Positions 1 to 7,330 are shown, counted from the stretch's first letter. The stretch is 9,297 nt of DNA from Bacillota bacterium (GCA_023623095.1 JAMNXX010000146.1:1-9297); one strand, 5' to 3'. Notes: generated from the letters alone by a model not told the origin. Program-made: numbers and translations.

Positions 1-1111
1 CTCCCATGCAGCTTGAAATCACATGAGCGCTATTGACCCCGTATACATCTCCTACGCCTACCTACAACCCATCGATATTGCATATTTCAATCAAAGCCTT
101 ATCTGTTCTGGAAACTACGTCTGCTGGCATGTATTCTGACATCGGTATGGCTCCAACTCCCATCCCCACATTCACGTGAACTGGGATTTCAGCAACTTCC
201 ATGCAGGCTTTTATGAATGTGCACGTTCTTGCAAGGTTCCACGCAAATGACATATTGCTATTTGTATTTACAACAGCACCAAAGATAGTTGCTCCTGCTT
301 TTTCTGCTAATTTTACTTGTTGATGGGGATATAGTCCTGCCAATCGAACTCCATCATATTCGAGTTTGCCGTGCATTCCTAGGACAAACTCTCCTGCCAT
401 ACCCATTTCAACACCCATGTCAGGATATTTGTTGCGAATGATCTCGCAAGCTTTTAATGCAGCCAACCAATCGGCATCACCTGAAGCGCCGCATGTATCG
501 AGATTAATCCCATCTACCCCTACTTTATACATCGTATCGGCTACGAATACCATATCATGGACTGCATATTCTACTGCTTCCTCCTGAGCAGCTCTAGCTT
601 CATCAAGCTTTCCTGCAGGCAATAATTCTGCCCAATTGTCTACAGGACCATCTGGTTTTGTATAAAATCCCAAATTAGGCATGCCTCCATAAAGAAGCGG
701 CATTGCGCTATATGTGAGAGCATTTTTAACGATAACAGCCTCGTTTTCAGCGCATGATTTAACTGCTTTGAAGTTGTAGTCGTTCAATCCCATATCCATG
801 GAATCGCAGCCTAAGCATCTTTCGTAAATAACGGTTTGTGTTGGCTGATCGATTGCGATACCTGAATGACGCCCTAGTTTATTTGAACTTGAGTCTGAAG
901 TCTGAACGACTCTCCTGTGGTTCTCTACGCTTACAACGCTATCTGGCGCCGTTATAATATTGTAAAGATGCTCTATCTCATCATCTGTCAGCGGATCTAC
1001 TTTTGCACCTCTAACAGCATTCGCTATCCCCGCCTCGATATCTTTTCTGATTTCTTCTTCTGTCATGTAGACGGCAGAACCATCCCCCATACGAGTAAAG
1101 TACTTTTTCAT
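1..1111 (-). CDS. mtbB: Dimethylamine:corrinoid methyltransferase (MtbB family), pyrrolysine-containing, 3' end cut by window
   Basis: Transfers a methyl group from a methylamine, dimethylamine in the characterised archaeal family members, to the Co(I) corrinoid of an MtbC protein. It starts with ATG at 1111 and the MKKYFTRMGDG N-terminus typical of MtbB. Conserved blocks include YTKPDGP, GEFVLGMHG, LYPHQQ, NTNSN and NVGMGVG. After 349 residues there is an in-frame TAG at 62-64. Reading through it gives DGL-O-VGVGDVYGVNSAHVISSCMG, which matches the MtbB consensus around pyrrolysine (DGI-O-IGVGD-x-x-G). The frame stays open to position 1, so about 95 C-terminal residues lie outside the window. 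AGGAGGG lies 6 nt before the start. The ATG overlaps the TAA of the upstream corrinoid protein by one base (TAATG), implying translational coupling. The family is clear from remembered MtbB sequences. The substrate is inferred: another secondary or tertiary amine is possible, as bacterial members are little tested. Confidence 0.93.
62..64 (-). other. In-frame UAG pyrrolysine codon of the partial mtbB
   Basis: The TAG follows codon 349 of the downstream mtbB, and the same frame continues with conserved MtbB sequence (VGVGD). In MtbB structures and biochemistry the pyrrolysine sits in the TIM-barrel active site and binds and orients the amine. A true stop here would remove an essential residue and the whole C-terminus. 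Confidence 0.92.
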
Positions 1112-1782
1112 TACATTCCCTCCTCGCGACCCATTTCTTTAAGCCATTTTTGAATCGTTTTTACAGCCTCTGTAGCATCCTCACAGAAAGCATCTGCTCC
1201 TATTTTATCAGCCCAGCGCTGTGTAACAGGGGCGCCTCCTACCATTGTCTTATACTTTCCCTTCAGTCCCTCTTTTTTGAGGATCTCCTCAATCTCTTTT
1301 TGCACCGTCATCGTAGTAGTTAGAAGAGCGCTGCTGCCAATAAAGTCAGCTCCATATTCTTCTGCCTTTTCTACAAATACACGTGCTGGGACCTCTCTGC
1401 CCAGATCGTGAACTTCTATTCCGTTCGTTTTAACCATAGAAGCAACGATTCCTTTACCGATATCGTGAATATCCCCTTCTACTGTACCGATTACCATGAC
1501 ACCCTTTTTCTTTGTTTGTTGGCCTGATTTCTCCATCTCTTCTTCAATAATCGCTACTGCTTTTTGCATTACTTCCGTACAAGCCATCAGTTCAGGTAAA
1601 AATACTTCTCCAAAAGCAAATCGCTCTCCCAATTCCCTAATTCCTGCACTAAATCCTTCGCTTAGCAATTCTACAAAGCTGATTCCCTGTTCTTTAGCGT
1701 CATCTAATGCCTTCATTGCTTTTTCTTCATCACATTCTATGATCGAATCATATGCCGCTTGAATAATAGCTTCTTTACTCAT
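1111..1782 (-). CDS. mtbC: Dimethylamine corrinoid protein (MtbC-like)
   Basis: Carries the corrinoid that accepts the methyl group from MtbB and passes it to the second methyltransferase. It has 223 residues, normal for MtbC. The N-terminal helical cap (about 1-90) contains the FGEVFLPELM block. A Rossmann-like B12-binding domain (about 93-215) follows, with the signature DIHDIG at 104-109; His106 is the predicted lower cobalt ligand. SALL (151-154) and GGAPVT (182-187) line the corrinoid tail pocket. The start is ATG at 1782, preceded by AGGGGG about 9-10 nt upstream. It begins 34 nt after the UroD-family gene, and its TAA overlaps the ATG of the next mtbB, so the protein most likely serves that MtbB. 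It resembles the other corrinoid protein at 3324-3983 closely, especially in the B12 domain. MtbC is favoured over MttC or MtmC because of its MtbB partner; sequence alone separates these weakly. Confidence 0.92.
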   Translation of the reverse strand: MSKEAIIQAAYDSIIECDEEKAMKALDDAKEQGISFVELLSEGFSAGIRELGERFAFGEVFLPELMACTEVMQKAVAIIEEEMEKSGQQTKKKGVMVIGTVEGDIHDIGKGIVASMVKTNGIEVHDLGREVPARVFVEKAEEYGADFIGSSALLTTTMTVQKEIEEILKKEGLKGKYKTMVGGAPVTQRWADKIGADAFCEDATEAVKTIQKWLKEMGREEGM

Positions 1783-1816
1783 ATCTTATTTCCCCCTTTA
1801 CAATCTATCATCAAAT

Positions 1817-3163
1817 TTATTTTTTTAATGCGCTTTCTATATCACGGATAAGCTCTTCTCTGCTCGGGATGATTGATTCCCATTTCGGCTCTCCATTGAT
1901 ATAGATGGAAGGTAGCGCATTCACTCCCATTTTCTTCATTCTTGCGATGTTCTCTTTATCTGTGTACTTATATTCAACATAATCTGCGATATCTTTGATT
2001 TCATCATAGATATCGGTGACGCTTTTTAGCATGTATGTGCATGCCGCACAAGTATCCGAGTCTAATGTGAATACTTCAATAAGAACCTTATCCAGATTTT
2101 CATAATCAGGGATTTCTACTTCAATATCTTCTTCAGCCGCCTCGTAGTTTTCAACCATTTTTCGCGCCTGTTCAGGACGTTTTACTGCCTGCCCTGCTGC
2201 AATCGTATTCTCAATTGGCGTATCATATGGCATATCGCAACCTGGGCTTATGATAAAATTCCGATGATCCTTTACACTGTCTATCAGCTTAATAACCTCG
2301 ACCATATTATCTTGTTGGTTTCCAAGAAGCATTGTAGTAGTAAGCGGAAGATTTCCTCCGATTGTTATATTGTATTTATCTGTGATTTCTTTTGCTTTGG
2401 CAAGGTCTACGTTTTCATCGATGGAGATGCTGTCAGGATTTGTTCTGCACATGGCATCGATTTGTCTCGTAGCATTTCCGCATACAAAGAATGATGAGAA
2501 TACGCCTTTGCTTCTTATGAAATCAAATACTGCTGTAAATGCAGGAGCTAACATCTTGTCAATATGTGCCGGGGAAACTTGGCTGACAAGCGGATCCACT
2601 ACTGCAACAACATCTACGCCTGCATCGATATAGTATTCTGCCATTTTACATGCGACTTCCGCACAATAGTCTACTAACGCTGTTACATATTCTTGATCTT
2701 TTATCATATCCATAAATATCTCGCTTCCTCTTAAATGGGAAGCCAGTGTGAATGGTCCGCAGATGAGGCCATATAGCGCCACTTCATCTCCAATTTCACG
2801 CTTCACTCTTCTTGTTGCATCCAGAATCAACGGAATCCTTCCCGAGTCAGGAGTGGGAATCTCGCATTTGCAAGGGATTTTTTTCTCCCCTGAAAGTGGA
2901 TGGGAACGAACGGAAGGCGGATTGTCTTTCGCCCATAAAAGTTCGCAGCCAAATATCTCTGCTTCTACCTGCAAATCAAATGTGATTGGCATCCCATCCG
3001 GTTCATAGATTCTTTTGACTTCCAATAAGGATTCTACAAGTTTATCGGCATCCGTTAGTACCTCTTCTGCAGTATATCCTTTCAATTTCCCTGCATGAAC
3101 ACCTGCAAAAGGAACCCATGGGATTTCATTTGTTTTTTCATGCCTTAGTGTCTTGAAAATCAA
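1817..3163 (-). CDS. UroD-family methylcorrinoid methyltransferase (MtaA/MtbA-like) fused to a thioredoxin-like domain
   Basis: Probably the second-step methyltransferase, moving the methyl from methyl-Co(III) MtbC to an acceptor. Residues about 1-335 form a uroporphyrinogen-decarboxylase-type TIM barrel of the MtaA/MtbA group, with LRHEKTNEIPWVPF near the N-terminus, GPFTLASHLRG (136-146) and SPGCDMP (306-312). Archaeal MtbA binds zinc with H-x-C and a distal Cys; here the motif reads F226-V-C228 with C309, so the His is missing. Residues about 358-448 form a thioredoxin-like domain with C372-A-A-C375 and a cis-Pro loop (LPS, P418). Coordinates use the TTG at 3163 (448 aa), which has a poor ribosome site. 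An in-frame ATC at 3175 has GAGGTG 6 nt upstream and adds IGKE, matching family N-termini, so 1817-3175 (452 aa) is likely the true extent. The acceptor is unknown: tetrahydrofolate is expected in a bacterium, but a thiol is possible. It sits between the two MtbB/MtbC pairs and may serve both. Confidence 0.85.
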   Translation of the reverse strand: MIFKTLRHEKTNEIPWVPFAGVHAGKLKGYTAEEVLTDADKLVESLLEVKRIYEPDGMPITFDLQVEAEIFGCELLWAKDNPPSVRSHPLSGEKKIPCKCEIPTPDSGRIPLILDATRRVKREIGDEVALYGLICGPFTLASHLRGSEIFMDMIKDQEYVTALVDYCAEVACKMAEYYIDAGVDVVAVVDPLVSQVSPAHIDKMLAPAFTAVFDFIRSKGVFSSFFVCGNATRQIDAMCRTNPDSISIDENVDLAKAKEITDKYNITIGGNLPLTTTMLLGNQQDNMVEVIKLIDSVKDHRNFIISPGCDMPYDTPIENTIAAGQAVKRPEQARKMVENYEAAEEDIEVEIPDYENLDKVLIEVFTLDSDTCAACTYMLKSVTDIYDEIKDIADYVEYKYTDKENIARMKKMGVNALPSIYINGEPKWESIIPSREELIRDIESALKK

Positions 3164-3323
3164 TTCTTTTCCGATTTTCTACACCTCTTTCGCTCTTATT
3201 TGATTATTTTTATATTGTAAAATTTTAGACATTATAGCTTGTTTAGTAATAAGATAAATCCATATGGGTAATATTTTAAATACATTGAATATTCCAAATT
3301 ATCACATGAAAACTTGTTTGATT
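3164..3323 (-). promoter_or_regulatory. Intergenic region with candidate promoter for the UroD-mtbC-mtbB cluster
   Basis: This 160-nt AT-rich gap separates the first mtbB/mtbC pair from the UroD-family gene. On the minus strand it holds a perfect TATAAT (3231-3236) about 55 nt before the ATC start. The only -35 candidate is poor (TTTATC at 3253-3258, 16-nt spacer). No convincing intrinsic terminator follows the upstream mtbC, so read-through from the first pair is possible and this could be an internal promoter. In DNA this AT-rich, a TATAAT can occur by chance. Confidence 0.35.
3182..3187 (-). promoter_or_regulatory. Ribosome binding site GAGGTG pointing to an ATC start
   Basis: GAGGTG matches the 16S anti-Shine-Dalgarno sequence over six bases and lies 6 nt before an in-frame ATC (3173-3175). 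It is 18 nt from the TTG at 3163, too far for normal use. The frame has a TAG just upstream of the ATC and no ATG in the region, which leaves ATC as the best-placed initiator. Confidence 0.5.
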
Positions 3324-3983
3324 TCAGTTTGTCTTTTTCCCCATTAACTCCTTAACCAATCGAACTGCATCTGCTGCATTTTCGCCAAATCCATCCGCTC
3401 CAATCTTTTTCTGCCACCTTTCTGTTACCGGAGCCCCACCTACCATGGTTTTAATCTTTCCCTTTAAGCCTTTTTCTTTAAGCAACTCTTCAATTTCTTT
3501 TTGATGTGTCATTGTAGTTGTAAGAAGTGCACTGGTTCCAATGATATCTGCACCCTCTTCAATAGCTGTATCAACAATCTTTTGACTCGGGACATCTCTT
3601 CCAAGGTCAATTACTTCGAATCCGTTTGCCACCATTAGAGATGCAACAATCCCTTTTCCAATATCATGAAGATCCGCCTCTACTGTAGCAAGGACGACTT
3701 TCGCTGCTCCACCTCTTTTTTTTCCGGAAGCTTCTATGGCTTCATTAAGAATTCCTACAGCCTCCTTCACTGCATCTGCCGCCATCATTACTTCCGGGAG
3801 AAATATTTCTCCGGATTCAAATAGATCTCCAACCTCCATGATTCCAGGCACAAATCCTTTTTCTATAAATTCTACCGGATCAACTCCAGCATCTAAACCC
3901 TGCCGAGCCAATTTAGCAGCAAGCTCTTTATCTCCATCTAAAACCGATTGCTTTGCTTCCTCCAATAACTTTTCATCAATCAT
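3324..3983 (-). CDS. mtbC: Dimethylamine corrinoid protein (MtbC-like), second copy
   Basis: Corrinoid carrier that accepts a methyl group from the MtbB encoded just upstream (4006-5403). It has 219 residues. The N-terminal cap has SGEIFLPEVM (57-66). The B12 domain carries DLHDIG at 104-109, with His106 as the expected cobalt ligand, then SALL (151-154) and GGAPVT (182-187), all at the same positions as in the copy at 1111-1782. The start is ATG at 3983, with AGGAGG about 10 nt upstream. The gap to mtbB is 22 nt, so the two are co-transcribed. It ends in TGA, the only non-TAA stop in the window. The two MtbC proteins differ mainly in the N-terminal cap and the linker (GKKRGGAAK here, GQQTKKK in the other), so they may each be matched to their own MtbB; that specificity is an inference. 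Confidence 0.93.
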   Translation of the reverse strand: MIDEKLLEEAKQSVLDGDKELAAKLARQGLDAGVDPVEFIEKGFVPGIMEVGDLFESGEIFLPEVMMAADAVKEAVGILNEAIEASGKKRGGAAKVVLATVEADLHDIGKGIVASLMVANGFEVIDLGRDVPSQKIVDTAIEEGADIIGTSALLTTTMTHQKEIEELLKEKGLKGKIKTMVGGAPVTERWQKKIGADGFGENAADAVRLVKELMGKKTN

Positions 3984-4005
3984 TTATACGCTCCCTCCTT
4001 ATCCA

Positions 4006-5403
4006 TTAAAATTTCATTCCGGTTTTGTTTTTAAACTTTTCTACACAATTGATTTCTATATCCAACAGTTTTGCTATATTTGCTTTCGCTTCAATTCCTC
4101 TGCTTGCCGCTCCATAACCCATGTATACAGTTGAAATATCCAGCTCTTCCCTGACTTCTCGCATCACTACCTCATCCGTCAGATCCAGCAACCCAACCCC
4201 TAATTTGTCTGCAACATATTTTTTGGCGTCGTTCAGTCTCATGCTTTTCGCCAGTTGCATCCTAGCAACTAGGTCTCCAGCAGTCCTCACTCCGCCCATA
4301 CCTGATGCTTGGCTGTGCACAATTGCCATTCCCGATAAATCTCCATATCCTACCTACAACCCATCCATTTTTCCTATTTCCGCCATCGCCGTAGACGCTC
4401 TGGAGACGCAATCAATTGGCGGCGTAATTTGCATCGGTACACCTCCAACCCCCATTCCTACATTCGCATGTACTGGAATGGGAGAGACCTCTGCAGCATA
4501 TTTGCACATCGTAACTGCCCTTGCGAGATTCCATGGGAAACTCTTTCTGGTATTTGTATTGATAGCCGGACCGGCAATATTTCCACCAGCCTTCGCAATC
4601 ATTCTACATTGATCATGAGGATACATTCCTGCTAATCTTTCACCCTTATATTCAAGTGAACCATGAAATCCAAGAACAAATTCTCCAGCCATACCGACTT
4701 CGATGCTCATATTCGGATACCGTTCTTTAAGCTTTTCTATAGCACGTAGGCAAGCATAAAATTCTGCATCTCCGCCGGCAGCTGTCGTATCTAAATCCAA
4801 ACCATCTGCGCCTGCTTCATACATCGCCTCCCCTAAAAGTAAAAGATCCCTTTCAAGTAAATCGGCCGCTTCAAGCTGTGCTTCCTGCGCTTCCTTAATG
4901 AGTCCCTTGGGCAATAATTCTGATGCATTTTCGCAAGGACCATCCGGTTTGGTGTACATAGGCATATTGGGCATGACACCATACAGGAGTGCAGGTGTGG
5001 TTGTCAGGAGCGTTTCTGCTACAACATACTGCTCCTCTGGAAAAATCATCTTTACCGGCTTTGCGCTATAATGTACATACGCCATTTCTAGCGTGTCTGC
5101 CATGAGACCTCTCTCGTAAGTTTGTAAAATCTGAGGCATCGCAATGGGAAGCCCTAAACGAGTAAACTTTAAAGGCTGTGAGTCATATGTTAATACAAGC
5201 TCATTTCCCCTTTCCACGCTGACAAATTTTCTTGGCTCACAGATGATTTCAATAAGCCTTTTAATATCGTCCTCCGTTAATGGTGAACATTTAGCCTTTT
5301 TTACAGCTTCTTCAACACCGGCTTCGACTTCTTTTCTAACTTCCGATTCTGTCATTTTTACAAAAGCTCCGTCTCCCATCCTCGTTAGAACCAAAAGACT
5401 CAC
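4006..5403 (-). CDS. mtbB: Dimethylamine:corrinoid methyltransferase (MtbB family), full length with pyrrolysine
   Basis: Catalyses methyl transfer from a methylamine to the Co(I) corrinoid of MtbC. The intact gene encodes 465 residues: 349 before an in-frame TAG (4354-4356), pyrrolysine, then VGYGDLSG and a further 107 residues ending at TAA (4006-4008), close to the usual MtbB length of about 467. Family blocks include LTRMGDG, YTKPDGP, GEFVLGFHG, MYPHDQ, NTNTRKSFPWNLARAV, NVGMGVGG and, past the TAG, HSQASGMGGVRTAGDLVARMQ and REELDI. Annotation that treats TAG as a stop would split it into a 349-aa protein and a 107-aa piece starting with Met at 4329. The start is uncertain. GTG at 5403 follows directly on an in-frame TGA-AAG-GGA with no spacer for its AGGGA site. 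TTG at 5394 has AGGGAG about 8 nt upstream and may be the real start. Pairing with MtbC supports an amine substrate; dimethylamine is the family default. Confidence 0.94.
4354..4356 (-). other. In-frame UAG pyrrolysine codon of the full-length mtbB
   Basis: TAG at codon 350 is followed in the same frame by 8 residues and then the complete conserved MtbB C-terminus, ending at a TAA in 4006-4008. The local protein sequence (DGL-O-VGYGD) aligns with archaeal MtbB at its known pyrrolysine. Decoding needs tRNA-Pyl and PylS encoded elsewhere. Confidence 0.95.
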
Positions 5404-5449
5404 TCCCTTTCATTAGGATTTTTATCATAATTAAATTCTAGCTAAATTT

Positions 5450-5478
5450 AGTATACATGACCCCACTTTCCATTTACA
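5450..5478 (-). promoter_or_regulatory. Candidate activator-dependent promoter of mtbB-mtbC
   Basis: On the minus strand TATACT (5450-5455) is a good -10 box. The -35 position, 17 nt away (TGTAAA, 5473-5478), matches TTGACA poorly at 3 of 6 bases. The weak -35 is overlapped by the palindrome at 5474-5493, an arrangement common where an activator recruits polymerase. Other -10-like words nearby (TAGAAT, TATGAT) have no better -35. Confidence 0.35.
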
Positions 5479-5493
5479 TCTTTCAAGATGTAA
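5474..5493. promoter_or_regulatory. Perfect 9-bp inverted repeat, candidate operator
   Basis: TTACATCTT and AAGATGTAA flank a 2-bp centre (TC). The 2-nt centre is too short for a stable hairpin loop and no T-run follows on either strand, so a dimeric protein binding site is more likely than a terminator. It lies about 70 bp upstream of the mtbB start and just after the end of pucR. The adjacent PucR-family protein is the obvious candidate binder. Confidence 0.5.
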
Positions 5494-5499
5494 GTATCT

Positions 5500-7149
5500 T
5501 TATCTAGTAATTTTTTGCACTCTGTCAGAATCATCAGAATGGTGATCTTTGCTTTGTTCTCGTATATTGTCCAATAAGTATAAATAAGCACGAGTAGCAA
5601 ACTCTAATGCGAATTTCTTTTCTCCTTCCTCATAGCCTTCCCCTAAAATATCTTCTATCTTTTGCAATCTATAATATAACGTTTGCCTCGCAATGAATAA
5701 CTGTTTCGCTGTTTTTTGCTTAGAACAATTGCATTCATAATACACTTTTAATGTATAAAGCAATTCCTCATTATTCGGTTCTAATAAAGCACCTAGATGA
5801 TCGAATATAAATTCAGTCAAAACATACTGATCTTGCAATTTCCTCATAATACGATTAATATAAAGCTTATCGTAAATGATGGTTTTGCCACGCTGTCCAG
5901 CCATATCCTTCAGGGCTTCAACTGCTGTTTCATAGCTTTTTTTCAGATCGGTACATTTTTCAACCTTTTTGCCAATTGAAAACACCGATTTTTTATAATC
6001 CACAAACTGATTCTTATATTGCCTTAGATGTTCAATCGCCTTTTCAATCTTTTCGTATACATCTTTGTTTCCCTTTGGACTCATAACGATATAGCTGATA
6101 ATATTGTCTTGCATATAACCCAGTATGGAAAATCCTTCCTCATCAAATACTCTTCTGACAATAATGGTCGTATGCAAAATGAAATCATTAAATAATTTTG
6201 CACTTCCTAATTCAGGAAGCATTGTACAACATACTAAAAATCCTTCAAAATCGTCATAAAAACCAGAGGCTCTCATTTTCTTCCTGATCATGACTTCTGG
6301 AAGAGCGCCCTCTAACCATTTTTTTAGCCATTTGTTGTTCTCATACAATTTTTCTTCTTCTTTTAACATTTTCTCGAAAAAATCATTTCTTATTTTATTG
6401 GCAAGCCTATTTAGTATTAAAATTTCAAATTTTGATAGTTCTCTTGTCTTGCTCTTGAAAACCAGATATCCCCAGCTCCGATCAAATATTTTTAAGTTTT
6501 TAATTGCAATATTATCTTCATGATAGATTTGATCATCCTTTAATTTTTTTTCTAGCATTGCGAGCTTAGAACGGATTAACTTTTTTAAACCTGGAGTCAC
6601 CCCGTACTGTTTGCCCCTCATCGGTAAATATGCAACTTCTAAACCCAAGTACTCTGCAGTATAACGAATTCCATCCTCTATCGTTCCTCGGCTGCTAATT
6701 TCGCTTAGCTGATTGTCATAATGATCGGCATCAAGATATAATTTCGCAGCTGTATCGATGAGCAGTGTGTTTAAGCCCCTTGTAATATCAAGAAACCTGG
6801 AGATCTCTGTAATTTCAATAAGCGGAAAATTATTTTGATTTGCTAAATCGATCAGGTCTTGATCGATTTGATGATAATACAATGCTGTTTCTATACAAAG
6901 TGCAGATACGTTTTGTTCTATCAATTCTTTTAGAAAATTAATTGCCATTTCTTTTGTAGCAAATCCAATTCCCGTTGTTAAAATCATCTCGTTTCCATTC
7001 ACACAGTCTTTGATAATATCTCTAATTTCTAGAATATGAACCCAACTTACTGTTCTTGATAAACCTTTTTCTCCCGCCACAACCTTTGTAATATGTCGCA
7101 GGTATTCTGTGTCTAGCAGGTCTCGTACGCTAAATCCAGTATTCTCCAT
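5500..7149 (-). CDS. PucR-family transcriptional regulator
   Basis: A 549-residue DNA-binding regulator of the PucR family, whose known members respond to small nitrogenous or other metabolites and usually activate nearby catabolic genes. The N-terminal PucR ligand-binding domain (about 8-128) includes VSWVHILEIRDI and EMILTTGIGF. A variable middle part (about 150-300) follows, then a GGDEF-like region (about 300-420) of the type found in CdaR/PucR proteins. The C-terminal PucR helix-turn-helix (about 463-522) contains LLYTLKVYYECNCSKQKTAK and ARQTLYYRLQKIEDILG. The start is ATG at 7149, with GGGGGG about 6 nt upstream. It lies between the transporter and the mtb genes on the same strand. That position suggests it senses a methylamine or intermediate and controls the flanking genes; this is inferred from position only. 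It is visibly more AT-rich than the mtb genes. No clear intrinsic terminator follows it. Confidence 0.9.
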   Translation of the reverse strand: MENTGFSVRDLLDTEYLRHITKVVAGEKGLSRTVSWVHILEIRDIIKDCVNGNEMILTTGIGFATKEMAINFLKELIEQNVSALCIETALYYHQIDQDLIDLANQNNFPLIEITEISRFLDITRGLNTLLIDTAAKLYLDADHYDNQLSEISSRGTIEDGIRYTAEYLGLEVAYLPMRGKQYGVTPGLKKLIRSKLAMLEKKLKDDQIYHEDNIAIKNLKIFDRSWGYLVFKSKTRELSKFEILILNRLANKIRNDFFEKMLKEEEKLYENNKWLKKWLEGALPEVMIRKKMRASGFYDDFEGFLVCCTMLPELGSAKLFNDFILHTTIIVRRVFDEEGFSILGYMQDNIISYIVMSPKGNKDVYEKIEKAIEHLRQYKNQFVDYKKSVFSIGKKVEKCTDLKKSYETAVEALKDMAGQRGKTIIYDKLYINRIMRKLQDQYVLTEFIFDHLGALLEPNNEELLYTLKVYYECNCSKQKTAKQLFIARQTLYYRLQKIEDILGEGYEEGEKKFALEFATRAYLYLLDNIREQSKDHHSDDSDRVQKITR

Positions 7150-7330
7150 AGCCTTCCCCCCTTACAATAAAATTCAGTTCTGGGGTTTGATTTTCCTGCT
7201 AGTGCCATTTCATTACCAAAAAATCCTCTCTTCTCATAAAAAACCAGAAGCAAATTTTTACTGGACTATTTTCGAGTTTGCGCTTTTTTTACGAAATATT
7301 ATGAAAAATAAAACTTTAGATTTCTATTAA
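7150..7330 (-). other. Intergenic region between the transporter and pucR
   Basis: This 181-nt AT-rich gap has no ORF worth calling. It contains the weak terminator-like structure described separately and the GGGGGG ribosome site of pucR near 7155-7160. I found no -35/-10 pair close to consensus. A TGGCAC word resembles half of a sigma-54 promoter but lacks the GC element at the right distance. Confidence 0.5.
7238..7264 (-). terminator. Weak possible terminator after the BCCT gene
   Basis: On the minus strand CCAG (7261-7264) can pair with CTGG (7244-7247) across a 13-nt loop, followed directly by TTTTTT (7238-7243). Only four pairs are continuous, so this would stop transcription partly at best. 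It lies about 70 nt after the transporter stop codon. Confidence 0.2.

Noticed and set aside
3164..3323. Small gene, tRNA or riboswitch in the gap between mtbC and the UroD-family gene
   Set aside because: No cloverleaf, conserved stem or ORF with a ribosome site could be found; only an AT-rich region with a TATAAT box and short palindromes such as CCATATGG.
4006..4329. A separate 107-aa ORF starting with ATG at 4329
   Set aside because: It is the C-terminal part of mtbB read through the TAG at 4354-4356. The 24 nt between are in frame and encode conserved VGYGDLSG, so it is neither a separate gene nor evidence of a pseudogene.
4121..4612. Plus-strand ORFs of up to about 160 codons inside the mtb and transporter genes
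   Set aside because: They lie opposite strongly conserved minus-strand genes, lack good ribosome sites and have low-complexity translations with no recognisable domains.
5474..5493. Intrinsic terminator for pucR at the palindrome
   Set aside because: The centre is only 2 nt and the minus strand continues ATGGAAAGTGGGG with no T-run, so it does not fit a Rho-independent terminator.
7150..7190. CCCC upstream of pucR pairing with its GGGGGG ribosome site as an RNA switch
   Set aside because: Only about four G-C pairs enclose a roughly 20-nt loop with no further stem, which is too weak to claim.
7150..7330. Sigma-54 promoter before pucR (TGGCAC)
   Set aside because: The -24-like word is present, but the sequence at the -12 position is GGAAA instead of TTGC, so the required GC is absent.
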